Made by a program: the position numbers and the translations under genes | Part shown: in pieces, positions 27,648-36,295 of the stretch | Numbering within the stretch: the stretch's first letter is position 1 | Layout of the letters: the number at the start of each line of letters is the position of its first letter | Notes under the pieces: generated by a model | Told to the model about the DNA's origin: nothing | Database searches by the model: none | Seen by the model: the letters and a program-made list of their open reading frames with translations, nothing else | DNA from: Armatimonadota bacterium | Lineage (GTDB): Bacteria; Armatimonadota; Chthonomonadetes; Chthonomonadales; Chthonomonadaceae | Direction of reading: 5' to 3' | DNA: 64,000 nt | Assembly: GCA_028871815.1 (NCBI GenBank) | Contig: JAGWMJ010000009.1 | Location: 62,001-126,000, forward strand

Positions 27648-28424
27648 ATGTATAAAGAGTTTCGCACCAAAGCGAGTACACCGGAGGTATGGACCTCTAA
27701 CTTCGTGGGTGATCGAAGCTTTACGCTGAGTAAGCTCAACCGAAGCTTGTTCAGCCTCAACCGGCGCCTGTTCGACCCACGATGGCGCGAGATCGCCGCA
27801 GCAACACATTCCGGCCAGGAGATACTCGATGCCGGATGTGGCATGGGGCAATGGGTGCAGTTTTTGAACGCGCAAGGTTACGTTGCCGCCGGCCTGGACT
27901 ACTCCGACCCAATGATTGGTCTGCTGAAGCAGGCATACCCGGCAACCGCCTGGCATGAGGGCGAAATTCAGGCGATACCACTGCCACCCGCCAGCATGGA
28001 TGCGGTGATATCGTGGGGTGTTATCGAGCACGATGAGGCAGGACCGGAAGCCGCCTTGAAGGAGTTCCATCGGATATTGCGTCCTGGCGGCAAGCTGTTC
28101 GTAACGGTACCGATCGACAGCGCCGCCACGCGACGTCTTTCGCTGATCACAGAAGGTCCGCCAGATCGCGATACTGCGACGTTCTACCAGTACTTCTTCA
28201 CACCGGAGGAGCTGGCCGAGCACGTTGCCGCGGCCGGCTTCACGGTCGATCGCGCGTTTCCATGCACGCGCCACTATATGGTCGCGGCGCCCGGTGTGTA
28301 CAGGCGCCTTCGCGGATCTCGCCACGTGGTGGAGGCAATGTTGGCCCTGCTGCTTCGCCCCTGGCTAGCAATGCACAAGGATAGCTACCTGATGACCATG
28401 GCTGTGGCAACCCGGCATGGCTGA
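27648..28424 (+). CDS. SAM-dependent class I methyltransferase
   Basis: About 258 residues. The SAM-binding motif I is EILDAGCGMGQWVQFL, then GLDYSDPMIGLLKQAYP, an acidic post-I Asp, SWGVIEHDEAG and the LRPGGKLFVTVP strand, as in Methyltransf_11 proteins. It probably decorates a sugar or lipid of the exopolysaccharide, by context. The ATG at 27648 is preferred because the in-frame stretch from the TTG at 27561 has mixed third positions unlike the coding bias; the TTG would overlap the polymerase stop and remains possible. The 3' end overlaps the glycosyltransferase by eight bases. Confidence 0.82.
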   Translation: MYKEFRTKASTPEVWTSNFVGDRSFTLSKLNRSLFSLNRRLFDPRWREIAAATHSGQEILDAGCGMGQWVQFLNAQGYVAAGLDYSDPMIGLLKQAYPATAWHEGEIQAIPLPPASMDAVISWGVIEHDEAGPEAALKEFHRILRPGGKLFVTVPIDSAATRRLSLITEGPPDRDTATFYQYFFTPEELAEHVAAAGFTVDRAFPCTRHYMVAAPGVYRRLRGSRHVVEAMLALLLRPWLAMHKDSYLMTMAVATRHG

Positions 28425-29628
28425 CCGTGAGGCGCTGCAACCAGACAGGCGCCGTACCGTGGTGCACATCATTGCGCGGCTCAACGTCGGTGGCCCGGCC
28501 ATCAACGTGATCTTGCTTACCGCGCGCCTGGATCCTGCGCGGTACCACTCTCTGCTTACCGCGGGAACTGTCTCTAAAAGCGAAGGCGACATGGCCTATC
28601 TTGCCGAGCTTGCCGGAGTTGAACCGATCATTGTTACCGGACTTGGACGGGAGCTCTCGCTGACGCGCGACTCCGCCACTCTGATTCGACTCGCACGGCT
28701 TCTCCGTGTACTGCGACCGGATGTTGTTCACACGCACACTGCTAAGGCCGGAACGCTAGGTCGGATTGCTGCCCGGATGGTACTTCCACGGAGCACGCGC
28801 GTGATCCACACCTTTCACGGGCACGTGTTTCACAGCTACTTCGGGAGGAATAAGACGCGCATCTTCCTTGCGATCGAACGTTGGCTGGCGAAGCGGACCG
28901 ACCTGCTGATCGCGGTGAGCGAGACGACCCGCCGCGAGTTGATCGAACTGCGGGTGGCGCCACCCGAACGCATCTGCACGGTAGAGCTGGGGATCGACCT
29001 TGCCCCCCTCCAGGCGTGTTCCTCGCTAAAGGGCCAGTTGAAGGCGGAGTTAAAACTACCCGCCGATTCCGTGCTGGTTGGTCTCGTCTGCCGGCTGGTC
29101 CCGGTGAAAGCCGTGGATATCTTTATCCGTGCTGCGGCGGAGCTCAGGGATCAGTGGCCGCAGGTATACTTCGCCGTGATCGGCGATGGCGAATTGCGCG
29201 CGCCGTTGGAGGCTCTGGCAAGCAGCCTGGGACTGGACGGACGCTTGCTGTTTACCGGGTTTCGGCGTGATCTTCCACGGGTTTATGCCGATTTGGACAT
29301 CGTTGCGCTCACGTCGCGCAATGAGGGGCTGCCGACCAGCCTCGTCGAAGCGATGGCGGCAGGCTGCATTGTGGTGGCGACGCGGGTAGGCGGCGTGCCC
29401 GACCTCATCGAAGATGGCGTTACCGGTTACCTGGTGGAACCCGGGGACTATGCCCGGTACGCCGAGCGCATGGCGCAGTCGCTGCAAGAGCAGGCAAAGT
29501 GGCCGGCAATGCGGGCCGGCGCGCGAAAATGCGCCTCAGCACGCTTCGGTTTGGAGCGCCTGCTGCGGCAAATGGCCGGCATCTATGACGGAACGGACGA
29601 CGGCGCCGCCGGCGCAGGCGCCGGATAA
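28417..29628 (+). CDS. GT4-family glycosyltransferase
   Basis: A GT-B fold retaining glycosyltransferase of 403 residues. The N-terminal half has HIIARLNVGGPAINV and the DVVHTHTAKAGTLGRIAAR block. The C-terminal half has VCRLVPVKAVDIFIRAAAEL (nucleotide-sugar binding), VIGDGELRAPLEALASSL and the EX7E-type region SRNEGLPTSLVEAMAAG. It acts on the cytoplasmic side, adding a sugar to a lipid-linked acceptor. It is the only clear glycosyltransferase in the cluster apart from the priming enzyme. It ends in an Ala/Gly-rich tail. The sugar is unknown. Confidence 0.92.
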   Translation: MADREALQPDRRRTVVHIIARLNVGGPAINVILLTARLDPARYHSLLTAGTVSKSEGDMAYLAELAGVEPIIVTGLGRELSLTRDSATLIRLARLLRVLRPDVVHTHTAKAGTLGRIAARMVLPRSTRVIHTFHGHVFHSYFGRNKTRIFLAIERWLAKRTDLLIAVSETTRRELIELRVAPPERICTVELGIDLAPLQACSSLKGQLKAELKLPADSVLVGLVCRLVPVKAVDIFIRAAAELRDQWPQVYFAVIGDGELRAPLEALASSLGLDGRLLFTGFRRDLPRVYADLDIVALTSRNEGLPTSLVEAMAAGCIVVATRVGGVPDLIEDGVTGYLVEPGDYARYAERMAQSLQEQAKWPAMRAGARKCASARFGLERLLRQMAGIYDGTDDGAAGAGAG

Positions 29629-29640
29629 GGAACTCCAACA

Positions 29641-30663
29641 GTGAATATCCTCGTGACGGGCGGCGCTGGATTCATCGGATCGCATCTGGTGGATTACCTC
29701 ACCGAGAACGGTGCCGAGGTCTATGCCATTGATGACCTGAGTACCGGCCGGCGTGAGAATGTCGCGCACCTGCTGGCACATCCCCGATTCCATCTGGTAA
29801 CCGAGTCGTGCCTTCAAGAAGCCGTGATGAACGAACTGATCCACCGCGTGGATCAGGTGTATCACCTGGCGGCGGTGGTTGGTGTGCGGCTGGTGGTGGA
29901 GAGCCCGGTTCGCACTCTGGAAGTGAACCTCAAGAGCACGGAGCTTGTCTTCAAGCTGGCGCACCAATTCAACAAGAAGGTGCTGATGGCCTCAACGTCG
30001 GAGGTTTATGGACGGCATGCGGCCAACAACCCTCTAAAGGAGTCCGACGACCGGGTATACGGACCAACCACGGTAGGTCGGTGGAGTTATGCCGGGGCGA
30101 AGGCAATCGATGAGTTTCTCGCGCTCGCGTACCATCGAGAGCGAGGACTTGACGTGGTGGTCGCCCGATTCTTCAACACAGTGGGACCGCGCCAGACCGG
30201 TGAATATGGGATGGTGATTCCCCGATTTGTTCAAGCGGCACTTGCCGGTGATCCGATTGTGGTCTATGGTGATGGCGAGCAATCTCGGTCGTTCACGTAT
30301 GTTGGCGACGCCGTTTGGGCCGTTACGCACCTCATGCAGTGCCCTTCGGCCGTTGGCGAGGTCTTCAACATTGGAAATGGTCAGGAGGTCACCATCAATG
30401 CGCTTGCCCAGCGCGTGAAGGAGCTCGCAAATTCGCGCAGCGAAATACGGCACGTTGGGTATGAGGAGGTTTACGGCAAGCAGTTTGAGGATATGGCGTT
30501 TCGCACTCCAGACATCAGCAAGCTGGCAACCTTCACCGGATACGAACCGACCGTTGACTTGGACGGGATTCTGAAGCGAGTGATACTGTTCGAGGAAGAG
30601 CAGATGAGAATTCGCGATAAAGAACATGGCGCGCGACGCTCCGTACGCGGAAGCGCAGCATAA
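29641..30663 (+). CDS. NAD-dependent sugar-nucleotide epimerase/dehydratase
   Basis: Extended SDR enzyme of 340 residues acting on a UDP-, GDP- or dTDP-sugar. It has GGAGFIGSHLVDYL at the N-terminus, DDLSTGRRENVAHL, the active-site Ser/Thr region MASTSEVYG, the YAGAK (YxxxK) pair, FFNTVGPRQTGEYGMVIPRF, and the substrate-binding YGDGEQSRSFTYVGDAV. The long insertion between strands resembles UDP-glucuronate decarboxylase or UDP-glucose epimerase groups. The GTG start has AAGGA upstream. It supplies an activated sugar for the cluster. The exact reaction cannot be assigned. Confidence 0.9.
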   Translation: MNILVTGGAGFIGSHLVDYLTENGAEVYAIDDLSTGRRENVAHLLAHPRFHLVTESCLQEAVMNELIHRVDQVYHLAAVVGVRLVVESPVRTLEVNLKSTELVFKLAHQFNKKVLMASTSEVYGRHAANNPLKESDDRVYGPTTVGRWSYAGAKAIDEFLALAYHRERGLDVVVARFFNTVGPRQTGEYGMVIPRFVQAALAGDPIVVYGDGEQSRSFTYVGDAVWAVTHLMQCPSAVGEVFNIGNGQEVTINALAQRVKELANSRSEIRHVGYEEVYGKQFEDMAFRTPDISKLATFTGYEPTVDLDGILKRVILFEEEQMRIRDKEHGARRSVRGSAA

Positions 30664-31732
30664 CCAGGTGAGACCTGCTCCGGTTGTTGCAGCGTTTGCA
30701 GTCACACTGCTCATCAGCAGCGTCCTAACACGACTCATGATCCGAATCGCTCACTCGCGAGGATGGCTGAGCGAGCCGACGGAGGACCGATGGGGCAAGT
30801 CGAGAACCGCGCTATACGGCGGCGTAGCCATGGTATCGGCGTATTTTGCCGGAGCTGCAATCCTGCTGCGGCCACTGATTGTGGGAGCACATTGGGACCT
30901 TGTCGGTCTGCTAATCGGTGGGCTGTTGATCGGTATTCTGGGCCTTCGCGATGACATCCGTGCCCTGGACCCACAGGTCAAGATGCTGGGACAGGTAATG
31001 TGCGTCACGCCGTTCCTCGTTGGCATTGGCCTTACCGACCCATCGCCCGTGTTCCTTTTCAGCATGCCGGTCGTACTGTTCTGGATGGTATCGCACAGCA
31101 ACCTCTTTAACCTGATCGATAATATGGATGGTCTTTCCGGGGGCACGGCCGCGATTGTTGGACTGGTGCTCGCTGCCTACTGTTACGTGAGCCATACCAG
31201 CGGATCGCGTGTCGGTCTCCCCGGAGACCTCGGGCTGCTGGTGTCGGCGACGGCGCTCGGCTTCCTCATCTTCAACTTCCGGCCAAGACGCCCCGCGGCG
31301 ATATGGATGGGCGACAGCGGCAGCATGTTTCTCGGCTACATGCTCGGTGGCGTCGTGGTTGAGGGAGTGAGCGCAACAGCGCACGACTATGTTGGCGCAA
31401 TCGTGCTGCCGCTGATCATTATGGCTCTCCCAATATTCGACGGTGCGCTTGTAATAGTTACGCGAAAGCGCGCACACCGCAGAATCTCGCAGGGCGGGCG
31501 TGACCATTCCTCGCATCGCATGGTTTACGCCGGGCTCACCGAAAAGCAGGCCGTTCTGACCTCTTACGCCATCAGCATGTTGGCCGGTGGATCTGCGGTA
31601 GCGCTGCAACTGCTCCACTCTCCGCACACCACCGTGGTAGTTGCCGGTCTTATCGCGGTTCTGCTCTGCTGGTTTGGTGTGTTCCTCAGCCGCGTGAGGC
31701 TGCCGGCTGCCGTGACTGCCCCCGGCAGCTAG
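30626..31732 (+). CDS. WecA/MraY-family undecaprenyl-phosphate sugar-1-phosphate transferase
   Basis: A polytopic membrane protein of 368 residues that starts the lipid-linked repeat unit by moving a sugar-1-phosphate (probably GlcNAc-1-P) onto undecaprenyl phosphate. Family motifs are clear: GLRDDIRALDPQVKMLGQ, NLFNLIDNMDGLSGG, IWMGDSGSMFLGYMLGG and RDHSSHRMVYAGLT. Ten or so transmembrane segments are visible. The ATG overlaps the epimerase by 38 bases; a GTG at 30668, after the epimerase stop, is an alternative start. It closes the exopolysaccharide cluster, and a hairpin follows. Confidence 0.9.
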   Translation: MARDAPYAEAQHNQVRPAPVVAAFAVTLLISSVLTRLMIRIAHSRGWLSEPTEDRWGKSRTALYGGVAMVSAYFAGAAILLRPLIVGAHWDLVGLLIGGLLIGILGLRDDIRALDPQVKMLGQVMCVTPFLVGIGLTDPSPVFLFSMPVVLFWMVSHSNLFNLIDNMDGLSGGTAAIVGLVLAAYCYVSHTSGSRVGLPGDLGLLVSATALGFLIFNFRPRRPAAIWMGDSGSMFLGYMLGGVVVEGVSATAHDYVGAIVLPLIIMALPIFDGALVIVTRKRAHRRISQGGRDHSSHRMVYAGLTEKQAVLTSYAISMLAGGSAVALQLLHSPHTTVVVAGLIAVLLCWFGVFLSRVRLPAAVTAPGS

Positions 31733-31760
31733 AGGGGCACCTGGCTGGCCGGACACACAA

Positions 31761-31792
31761 AAGCGGCCGACGGCATTTGCCGCCGACCGCTT
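31761..31792. terminator. Hairpin between the priming transferase gene and tRNA-Pro
   Basis: A 14-base stem with two mismatches (31761-31774 with 31779-31792) and an ATTT loop. On the minus strand it is followed by TTTTGTG, after the tRNA-Pro(CGG). On the plus strand it follows the exopolysaccharide cluster but has only a weak T run. It could stop transcription in both directions. Confidence 0.6.
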
Positions 31793-31798
31793 CTACAA

Positions 31799-31872
31799 TC
31801 GGGGTGACTGGATTCGAACCAGCGACCTCACGGTCCCGAACCGTGTGCTCTACCATGCTGAGCCACACCCCG
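31799..31872 (-). tRNA. tRNA-Pro (anticodon CGG)
   Basis: A complete cloverleaf. The acceptor arms CGGGGTG and CACCCCG pair, with discriminator A. The D arm is CTCA..GAGC, the anticodon stem CACGG/CCGTG encloses the loop TTCGGGA with anticodon CGG, and the T arm is CTGG TTCGAAT CCAG. The CCA end is not encoded. It reads codon CCG, which is frequent in this GC-rich window. It has its own promoter (31889-31917). Confidence 0.97.
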
Positions 31873-31888
31873 TTGGACCACGCCGTGG

Positions 31889-31917
31889 AGTATAGCACGG
31901 GCTGAGTAACTTTTCAA
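31889..31917 (-). promoter_or_regulatory. Promoter of tRNA-Pro(CGG)
   Basis: The minus strand reads TTGAAA (31917-31912), a 17-base spacer, and TATACT (31894-31889). The expected start is about ten bases before the mature tRNA 5' end. Confidence 0.75.
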
Positions 31918-31939
31918 CGGGCGGGGCGCGTCGAGTGGC

Positions 31940-31969
31940 TTGACTTGCACGCCTTGCCGGGCGCATAAT
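31940..31969 (+). promoter_or_regulatory. Promoter of tRNA-Pro(UGG)
   Basis: TTGACT (31940-31945), an 18-base spacer, and CATAAT (31964-31969), ending 16 bases before the tRNA. It lies back to back with the promoter of the divergent tRNA-Pro gene. Confidence 0.7.
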
Positions 31970-31985
31970 CAACCGGCTGCTGCGT

Positions 31986-32058
31986 CGGGGTGTAGCTCAG
32001 CTGGTAGAGTGCATGGTTTGGGACCATGATGTCGCAGGTTCAAGTCCTGTCACCCCGA
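31986..32058 (+). tRNA. tRNA-Pro (anticodon TGG)
   Basis: Acceptor CGGGGTG pairs with CACCCCG, with discriminator A. The D arm is CTCA..GAGT, the anticodon stem CATGG/CCATG carries the loop TTTGGGA with anticodon TGG, and the T arm is GCAGG TTCAAGT CCTGT. No CCA is encoded. It reads CCA and, with wobble modification, other proline codons. It is divergent from the CGG isoacceptor 113 bases away. Confidence 0.97.
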
Positions 32059-32143
32059 CTTACCGCGGCGTCGCTAATTACGCCACGGCCATCCGCTTAA
32101 TCGCGCCGTACCGCGTACTCGCCGCGGCACATCGATATGCCTT

Positions 32144-33982
32144 ATGCTGTACCGCAGCAGACTTCACCGACTTGAGCGCCTGACCTCACCACACACAACA
32201 CCTTGCGCCGCAGCGGTTGCAGTTGCCGCGGCGTTCATGGTTCTGATCGGTAGCCGATGCCTGGCCCAACCCTCGGGGCAAGGGGCGCCGCCCGTACTGG
32301 TAAAAATCGCAGCGATACCGCTCGCCGCCGGTGTCGAGTTCGCACAGTACAGGCTTGGACAGCCACTACCGCTGCTGGTAAATGAACTCCGCGTCGATCT
32401 CTCGGCTCCAGGCGTAACCGTTGGTGTGGGCCAGGCCAACGGCGCCGTGGTTACAACGGGCCATTGGCAAGGCCGGCAGCCTCTCAGTACCATCGTGAAG
32501 CGGGCCGGTGCGATCGCCGGAGTCAACGCCAACTTTTTTCCATTCACCGGTATGCCGATTGGGCTGGCGATACGGAATGGCGAAATCTATCACGACTCGA
32601 CCGGATACCGCATGTGCGTAGGCTTTGATGGAGCCGCCGTTCACATTGGCGCTCTGGTTTTTCGCGGATTGGTTAGCTTTGACGGCGGCCGCTCGATCGC
32701 AATTGGGGGTATCAATCGCGCGCCTCTGCCGGGTGAAACGGTTCTCGTCACCTCCGCCTCGGCCAGTCCGCTCAAACTCCCGCGTGATGCGCAGGTTATC
32801 GTACTCTCGGAGTTTGACCAGCCCGTGCAATTGGGGCATACGCTCACTGCGAAGGTGGAGGAGACCGACACTGCACCAGCCGGGACGCCAATTCTGCCGC
32901 CGCCACCAACATTCGCCACTCTGATAACCCTTGCAGGACCCGCGCAACCGCCGACTCCGCCCGCAAATGGCGTAAGCGCAGCGGTTACTCTGGGTCTTTA
33001 TCATCCTCCGCCGGCTGCGCGTGGAGATCTGCCCTCACGCGGGGCCGCGCCGGAACTGGCGGAATCGTGGCAGCGCGTCGCCACTGCCGTAGAAGGCGGT
33101 CCGTGGCTGGTCCGGAATGGGCAGATCAGCATCGACGCTACCGCGGAACACCTCGCCGGCGGCTTTACGACCGGACGGCACGCGCGAACCGGCATCGGCG
33201 TCCTGCCGTCGGGTGAACTCATTCTCGTAACGGTGGATGACTACGCGGGCATCAGTATCGGGGCCACTCTGCCCGAGTTCGCGGCGATTATGCAGCAGTT
33301 AGGTGCGCGCAATGCGGTCAATATGGATGGCGGCGGATCGACCAGCATGGTGGTCGCCGGCGCCGTTGTCAACGGCCCTGCCGATGGTGCGGAGCGCCCG
33401 CTGGCAGATGCTCTTGTCGTGTATGCGTCACCGTCGTCAAAAGGTGGATCCGGCAATGCGATTCCCACGATGAAGATTGTGGCTGCAAGCTCTTCGCCCA
33501 CCCAGGTTCCAGCGGGAACACCCACCCGCTTGCAGCTGGTGGATGCACAGGCGGGTTCCCCGCAATCGGCAGGTCTGCTATGGGGCACGGCGGATGGCGA
33601 CGCATTGATCACCCAGGACGGCACGATCACCGGTGTAAGAAGTGGACCCTGTACGGTGGTCTGCCGCTATCAGGGCGCCGAATACACGCAGCAGATCAAC
33701 GTCATGCCGGGCGCGCCGGCAGAGCTTTCCGGTACCATGACGCCGGCGCCGAACAATCCGCCGGACCGGAACGAAGTGGTAATTGCGCTTCGCGATCGGT
33801 ATGGCAACGGCATTCAGAATACTGCGGTGCAGGCAACTGTATCGGGCGGGCAACTCCTCGAGCCACTGCAGACCGATGTTCACGGCAAAGCGACTGCTGA
33901 GGTAGTATGGGACGCCAACCCGGGCTCGCGGTCGATAACGCTGCACTCCACAGGCGTGCGCGACCTGAGCCTTCACGGTTAG
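32144..33982 (+). CDS. Exported phosphodiester glycosidase (NAGPA-like) with Ig-like tail
   Basis: A 612-residue protein with an N-terminal signal peptide (AAAVAVAAAFMVLIGSRCLAQ). The NAGPA/phosphodiester glycosidase domain spans about 75-430: INELRVDLSAPGV-like start, GVNANFFPFTGMPIG, HARTGIGVLPSGELILVTVDD and the signature ARNAVNMDGGGSTSMV. It would remove a sugar from a phosphodiester in the envelope or outside the cell. An Ig-like region follows (about 440-612, with PTRLQLVDAQAG and GTMTPAPNNPPDRNEVVIALRDRYGN, like bacterial Ig-like domain 1). An insertion of about 100 Pro-rich residues splits the middle of the catalytic domain. It is a single gene, 15 bases before moaA. Confidence 0.87.
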   Translation: MLYRSRLHRLERLTSPHTTPCAAAVAVAAAFMVLIGSRCLAQPSGQGAPPVLVKIAAIPLAAGVEFAQYRLGQPLPLLVNELRVDLSAPGVTVGVGQANGAVVTTGHWQGRQPLSTIVKRAGAIAGVNANFFPFTGMPIGLAIRNGEIYHDSTGYRMCVGFDGAAVHIGALVFRGLVSFDGGRSIAIGGINRAPLPGETVLVTSASASPLKLPRDAQVIVLSEFDQPVQLGHTLTAKVEETDTAPAGTPILPPPPTFATLITLAGPAQPPTPPANGVSAAVTLGLYHPPPAARGDLPSRGAAPELAESWQRVATAVEGGPWLVRNGQISIDATAEHLAGGFTTGRHARTGIGVLPSGELILVTVDDYAGISIGATLPEFAAIMQQLGARNAVNMDGGGSTSMVVAGAVVNGPADGAERPLADALVVYASPSSKGGSGNAIPTMKIVAASSSPTQVPAGTPTRLQLVDAQAGSPQSAGLLWGTADGDALITQDGTITGVRSGPCTVVCRYQGAEYTQQINVMPGAPAELSGTMTPAPNNPPDRNEVVIALRDRYGNGIQNTAVQATVSGGQLLEPLQTDVHGKATAEVVWDANPGSRSITLHSTGVRDLSLHG

Positions 33983-33997
33983 CCCGACTCTTGCCAA

Positions 33998-35137
33998 ATG
34001 CCACTAATCGACTCGTACAACCGGTGCATTGATTACCTCCGCGTAAGCGTCACCGATCGGTGCAATTTCCGCTGCGTGTACTGCATGCCGCTGGAGGGTG
34101 CGGAAACGGCCCCCCGGGACGAAATCCTGACCTGCGGCGAAATTGTACGGTTGGTTCGAATTGCGGCTCGGCTGGGTATGCACCGGATCCGCCTTACCGG
34201 CGGTGAACCGTTGGTCCGGCCAGATATCATTGAACTTACGGCAGGCGTTGCCGCTACGCCAGGCCTCAAGGACTTTTCGCTCACCACGAACGGGTTCCTG
34301 TTGGCCCGACATGCCGCGGCGCTGGCCGCTGCAGGGCTGAATCGAGTGAACATCAGTCTCGATACGCTCCGCTCGGACCGATTTGAGGCCATCGCACGAA
34401 AGGGCAAACTTGAGCCGGTACTGCAAGGAATTGCAGCCGCCATCGCCAACGGCCTGACGCCGATCAAGCTCAACTGCGTGGTAATGCGAGGATGGAACGA
34501 CGATGAGGTCGTTGCGTTTGCAGCTCGAACGCTCTCCGAACCGCTTAACGTTCGCTTCATCGAATTAATGCCGATCAACTGGTCGCGCGGCGACGACAGC
34601 ATTCAAGATTGGGCCGCTGGTCCGCTTCCGACGCCGCGACGCGGAGACGGGACAAGTCAGATTACGCTGTTCGCCAGCGCTGAGGCGGCATCGTTCCGCA
34701 AAGCGTTCGTGATGCAGGAGAGCAGCGAGCGGATGCTGGATGGTGAGGCGCTGCGGCGCGCCTGGGTCTCGAGCAGCGAGTCGCAGGCGAGAATTGAGGC
34801 GGAGTTCGGTCCGCTCGAGCCGGCTGAGTTGCTCACAAACGGACCCGCGCGAACCTACCGGATCCCTGGAGCTGCGGGAACGGTTGGCTTTATCAGCCAG
34901 ATCAGTAACGACCTGTGTGAACGGTGCAACCGGCTGCGGCTCACGGCGGACGGATTCCTTCGGCCCTGCCTGATGGCGGACGGTGAAGTGAACCTGCGAG
35001 TGCTGCTTCGAAACGGTGCGAGTGACCACGACCTGGCTGAGCAGTTCATTACCACCGTGCGGCACAAGCCGAAAGAGCACCGCATTGAGGACGGCCTGAT
35101 GCCATCCAGCCGCAGTATGAGTCAGATTGGCGGCTAG
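33998..35137 (+). CDS. moaA: GTP 3',8-cyclase MoaA
   Basis: Radical SAM enzyme for the first step of molybdenum cofactor synthesis (GTP to 3',8-cyclo-7,8-dihydro-GTP). The N-terminal cluster is Cys22-X3-Cys26-X2-Cys29 (DRCNFRCVYCM), followed by RLTGGEPLVR and ISLDTL. The C-terminal cluster cysteines lie in DLCERCNRLRLTADGFLRPCL. The essential terminal Gly-Gly is present (SQIGG). At 379 residues it is about 40 longer than usual because of an insertion between ELMPINW and the second cluster. No other molybdenum-cofactor gene is in the window. It overlaps the possible start of queA. Confidence 0.95.
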   Translation: MPLIDSYNRCIDYLRVSVTDRCNFRCVYCMPLEGAETAPRDEILTCGEIVRLVRIAARLGMHRIRLTGGEPLVRPDIIELTAGVAATPGLKDFSLTTNGFLLARHAAALAAAGLNRVNISLDTLRSDRFEAIARKGKLEPVLQGIAAAIANGLTPIKLNCVVMRGWNDDEVVAFAARTLSEPLNVRFIELMPINWSRGDDSIQDWAAGPLPTPRRGDGTSQITLFASAEAASFRKAFVMQESSERMLDGEALRRAWVSSSESQARIEAEFGPLEPAELLTNGPARTYRIPGAAGTVGFISQISNDLCERCNRLRLTADGFLRPCLMADGEVNLRVLLRNGASDHDLAEQFITTVRHKPKEHRIEDGLMPSSRSMSQIGG

Positions 35138-36254
35138 TCCGGTCAGCGGAAGCTCGCCTGCAGAGTTGGTGAGCCATCGGTGCGGGCCGGCTGCCGAGCT
35201 TGCCCCGGTAACCACGAGTGAGTTTGACTACACACTGCCGGAGCAGTTGATTGCTCAAACTCCGCGGCGACGCGGCGCGGCGCGATTGCTCGTCGTCGAA
35301 CGCAAAGCGGGCACGGTTCGCCATGCCCGCTTTGCCGATCTGCCCCAGTTTCTAACGTGCGGTGACACGCTCGTTTTGAATAACTCGAGGGTGACCGCGC
35401 GGCGGCTAACTGCGGTGGCGCCGAATGGCGTTACGCGCAATGCACTGCTATTGCGCCGCATCGGCGAGAAACAGTGGTCGTGCCTTCTGCCGGGCTCACG
35501 GAGCATCCGCATCGGCGGCTCCCTGCGCCTTCTGGAAACGGACGATCCAGGTGCGCGTTCTGTTCAGGCGGAGGTATCCGCCATACTTCCGGCCGGAGAA
35601 CGGCTTCTCCAGTTCCGATCGATTACCGACGCGGCAGCGCTGGAGAGGTGGGGAACCTCGCCGCTGCCCCCGTATATTCGTCGCACACTTTCTCGCCGAC
35701 AGGAGGAGCGCTATCAAACCGTATACGGTACTCAGCCCGGCTCTGCCGCAGCTCCGACCGCCGGCCTCCATCTAACGCGTAGAATGCTGGCGGAGCTCCA
35801 CTCCATCGGCGTTGGCGCAGCGCGCGTTACACTCCATGTTGATATCGACACCTTCCGGCCGGTGCGGAGCGAACTCGCGGCCGAGCACGTGATGCACGGC
35901 GAACAGATGGTGGTGTCGCAACGAGCCGCCCTGGCAATCAACGCGACCGTTGGCCGAGTCATTGCCGTGGGCACTACCAGCGTGCGAGCACTGGAAACGG
36001 CCGGCGCGCATACCGGCCCGGGAACGACCGGCCGTATAGCGCCATGCGACGTGACGACAAGGCTCTTCATCACGCCGGGTTATCGTTTCCAGTGTGTTGA
36101 CGCGCTTATCACAAACTTCCACCAGCCAAAATCCACACTGTTGATGCTCGTTTGCGCGTTTGGCGGCCGTGACCTGGTGATGCGGGCATACCAGGAGGCA
36201 ATACGGGAACGATACCGCTTCTTCAGCTTCGGCGATGCGATGCTGATCTTGTAG
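35127..36254 (+). CDS. queA: S-adenosylmethionine:tRNA ribosyltransferase-isomerase QueA
   Basis: Makes epoxyqueuosine in tRNA. Core blocks: FDYTLPEQLIAQTPRRRGAARLL, VLNNSRVTARRL, the PTAGLHLTRRMLAEL motif, VTLHVDIDTFRPV, GTTSVRALETA, LFITPGYRFQCVDALITNFH and STLLMLVCAFGG, with a normal C-terminus. The TTG at 35127 overlaps moaA. It adds about 28 residues before the FDYxLP start of the family and has no ribosome site, so a GTG at 35169 is equally plausible. tgt and the other que genes are not in the window. Confidence 0.93.
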   Translation: MAASPVSGSSPAELVSHRCGPAAELAPVTTSEFDYTLPEQLIAQTPRRRGAARLLVVERKAGTVRHARFADLPQFLTCGDTLVLNNSRVTARRLTAVAPNGVTRNALLLRRIGEKQWSCLLPGSRSIRIGGSLRLLETDDPGARSVQAEVSAILPAGERLLQFRSITDAAALERWGTSPLPPYIRRTLSRRQEERYQTVYGTQPGSAAAPTAGLHLTRRMLAELHSIGVGAARVTLHVDIDTFRPVRSELAAEHVMHGEQMVVSQRAALAINATVGRVIAVGTTSVRALETAGAHTGPGTTGRIAPCDVTTRLFITPGYRFQCVDALITNFHQPKSTLLMLVCAFGGRDLVMRAYQEAIRERYRFFSFGDAMLIL

Positions 36255-36295
36255 ACCACCGGAACCTGGCCAACCACACCGGAACGGGAGAAAAC

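Noticed and set aside
31686-31898. A 70-codon minus-strand frame
   Set aside because: It covers the tRNA-Pro(CGG) gene and its promoter.
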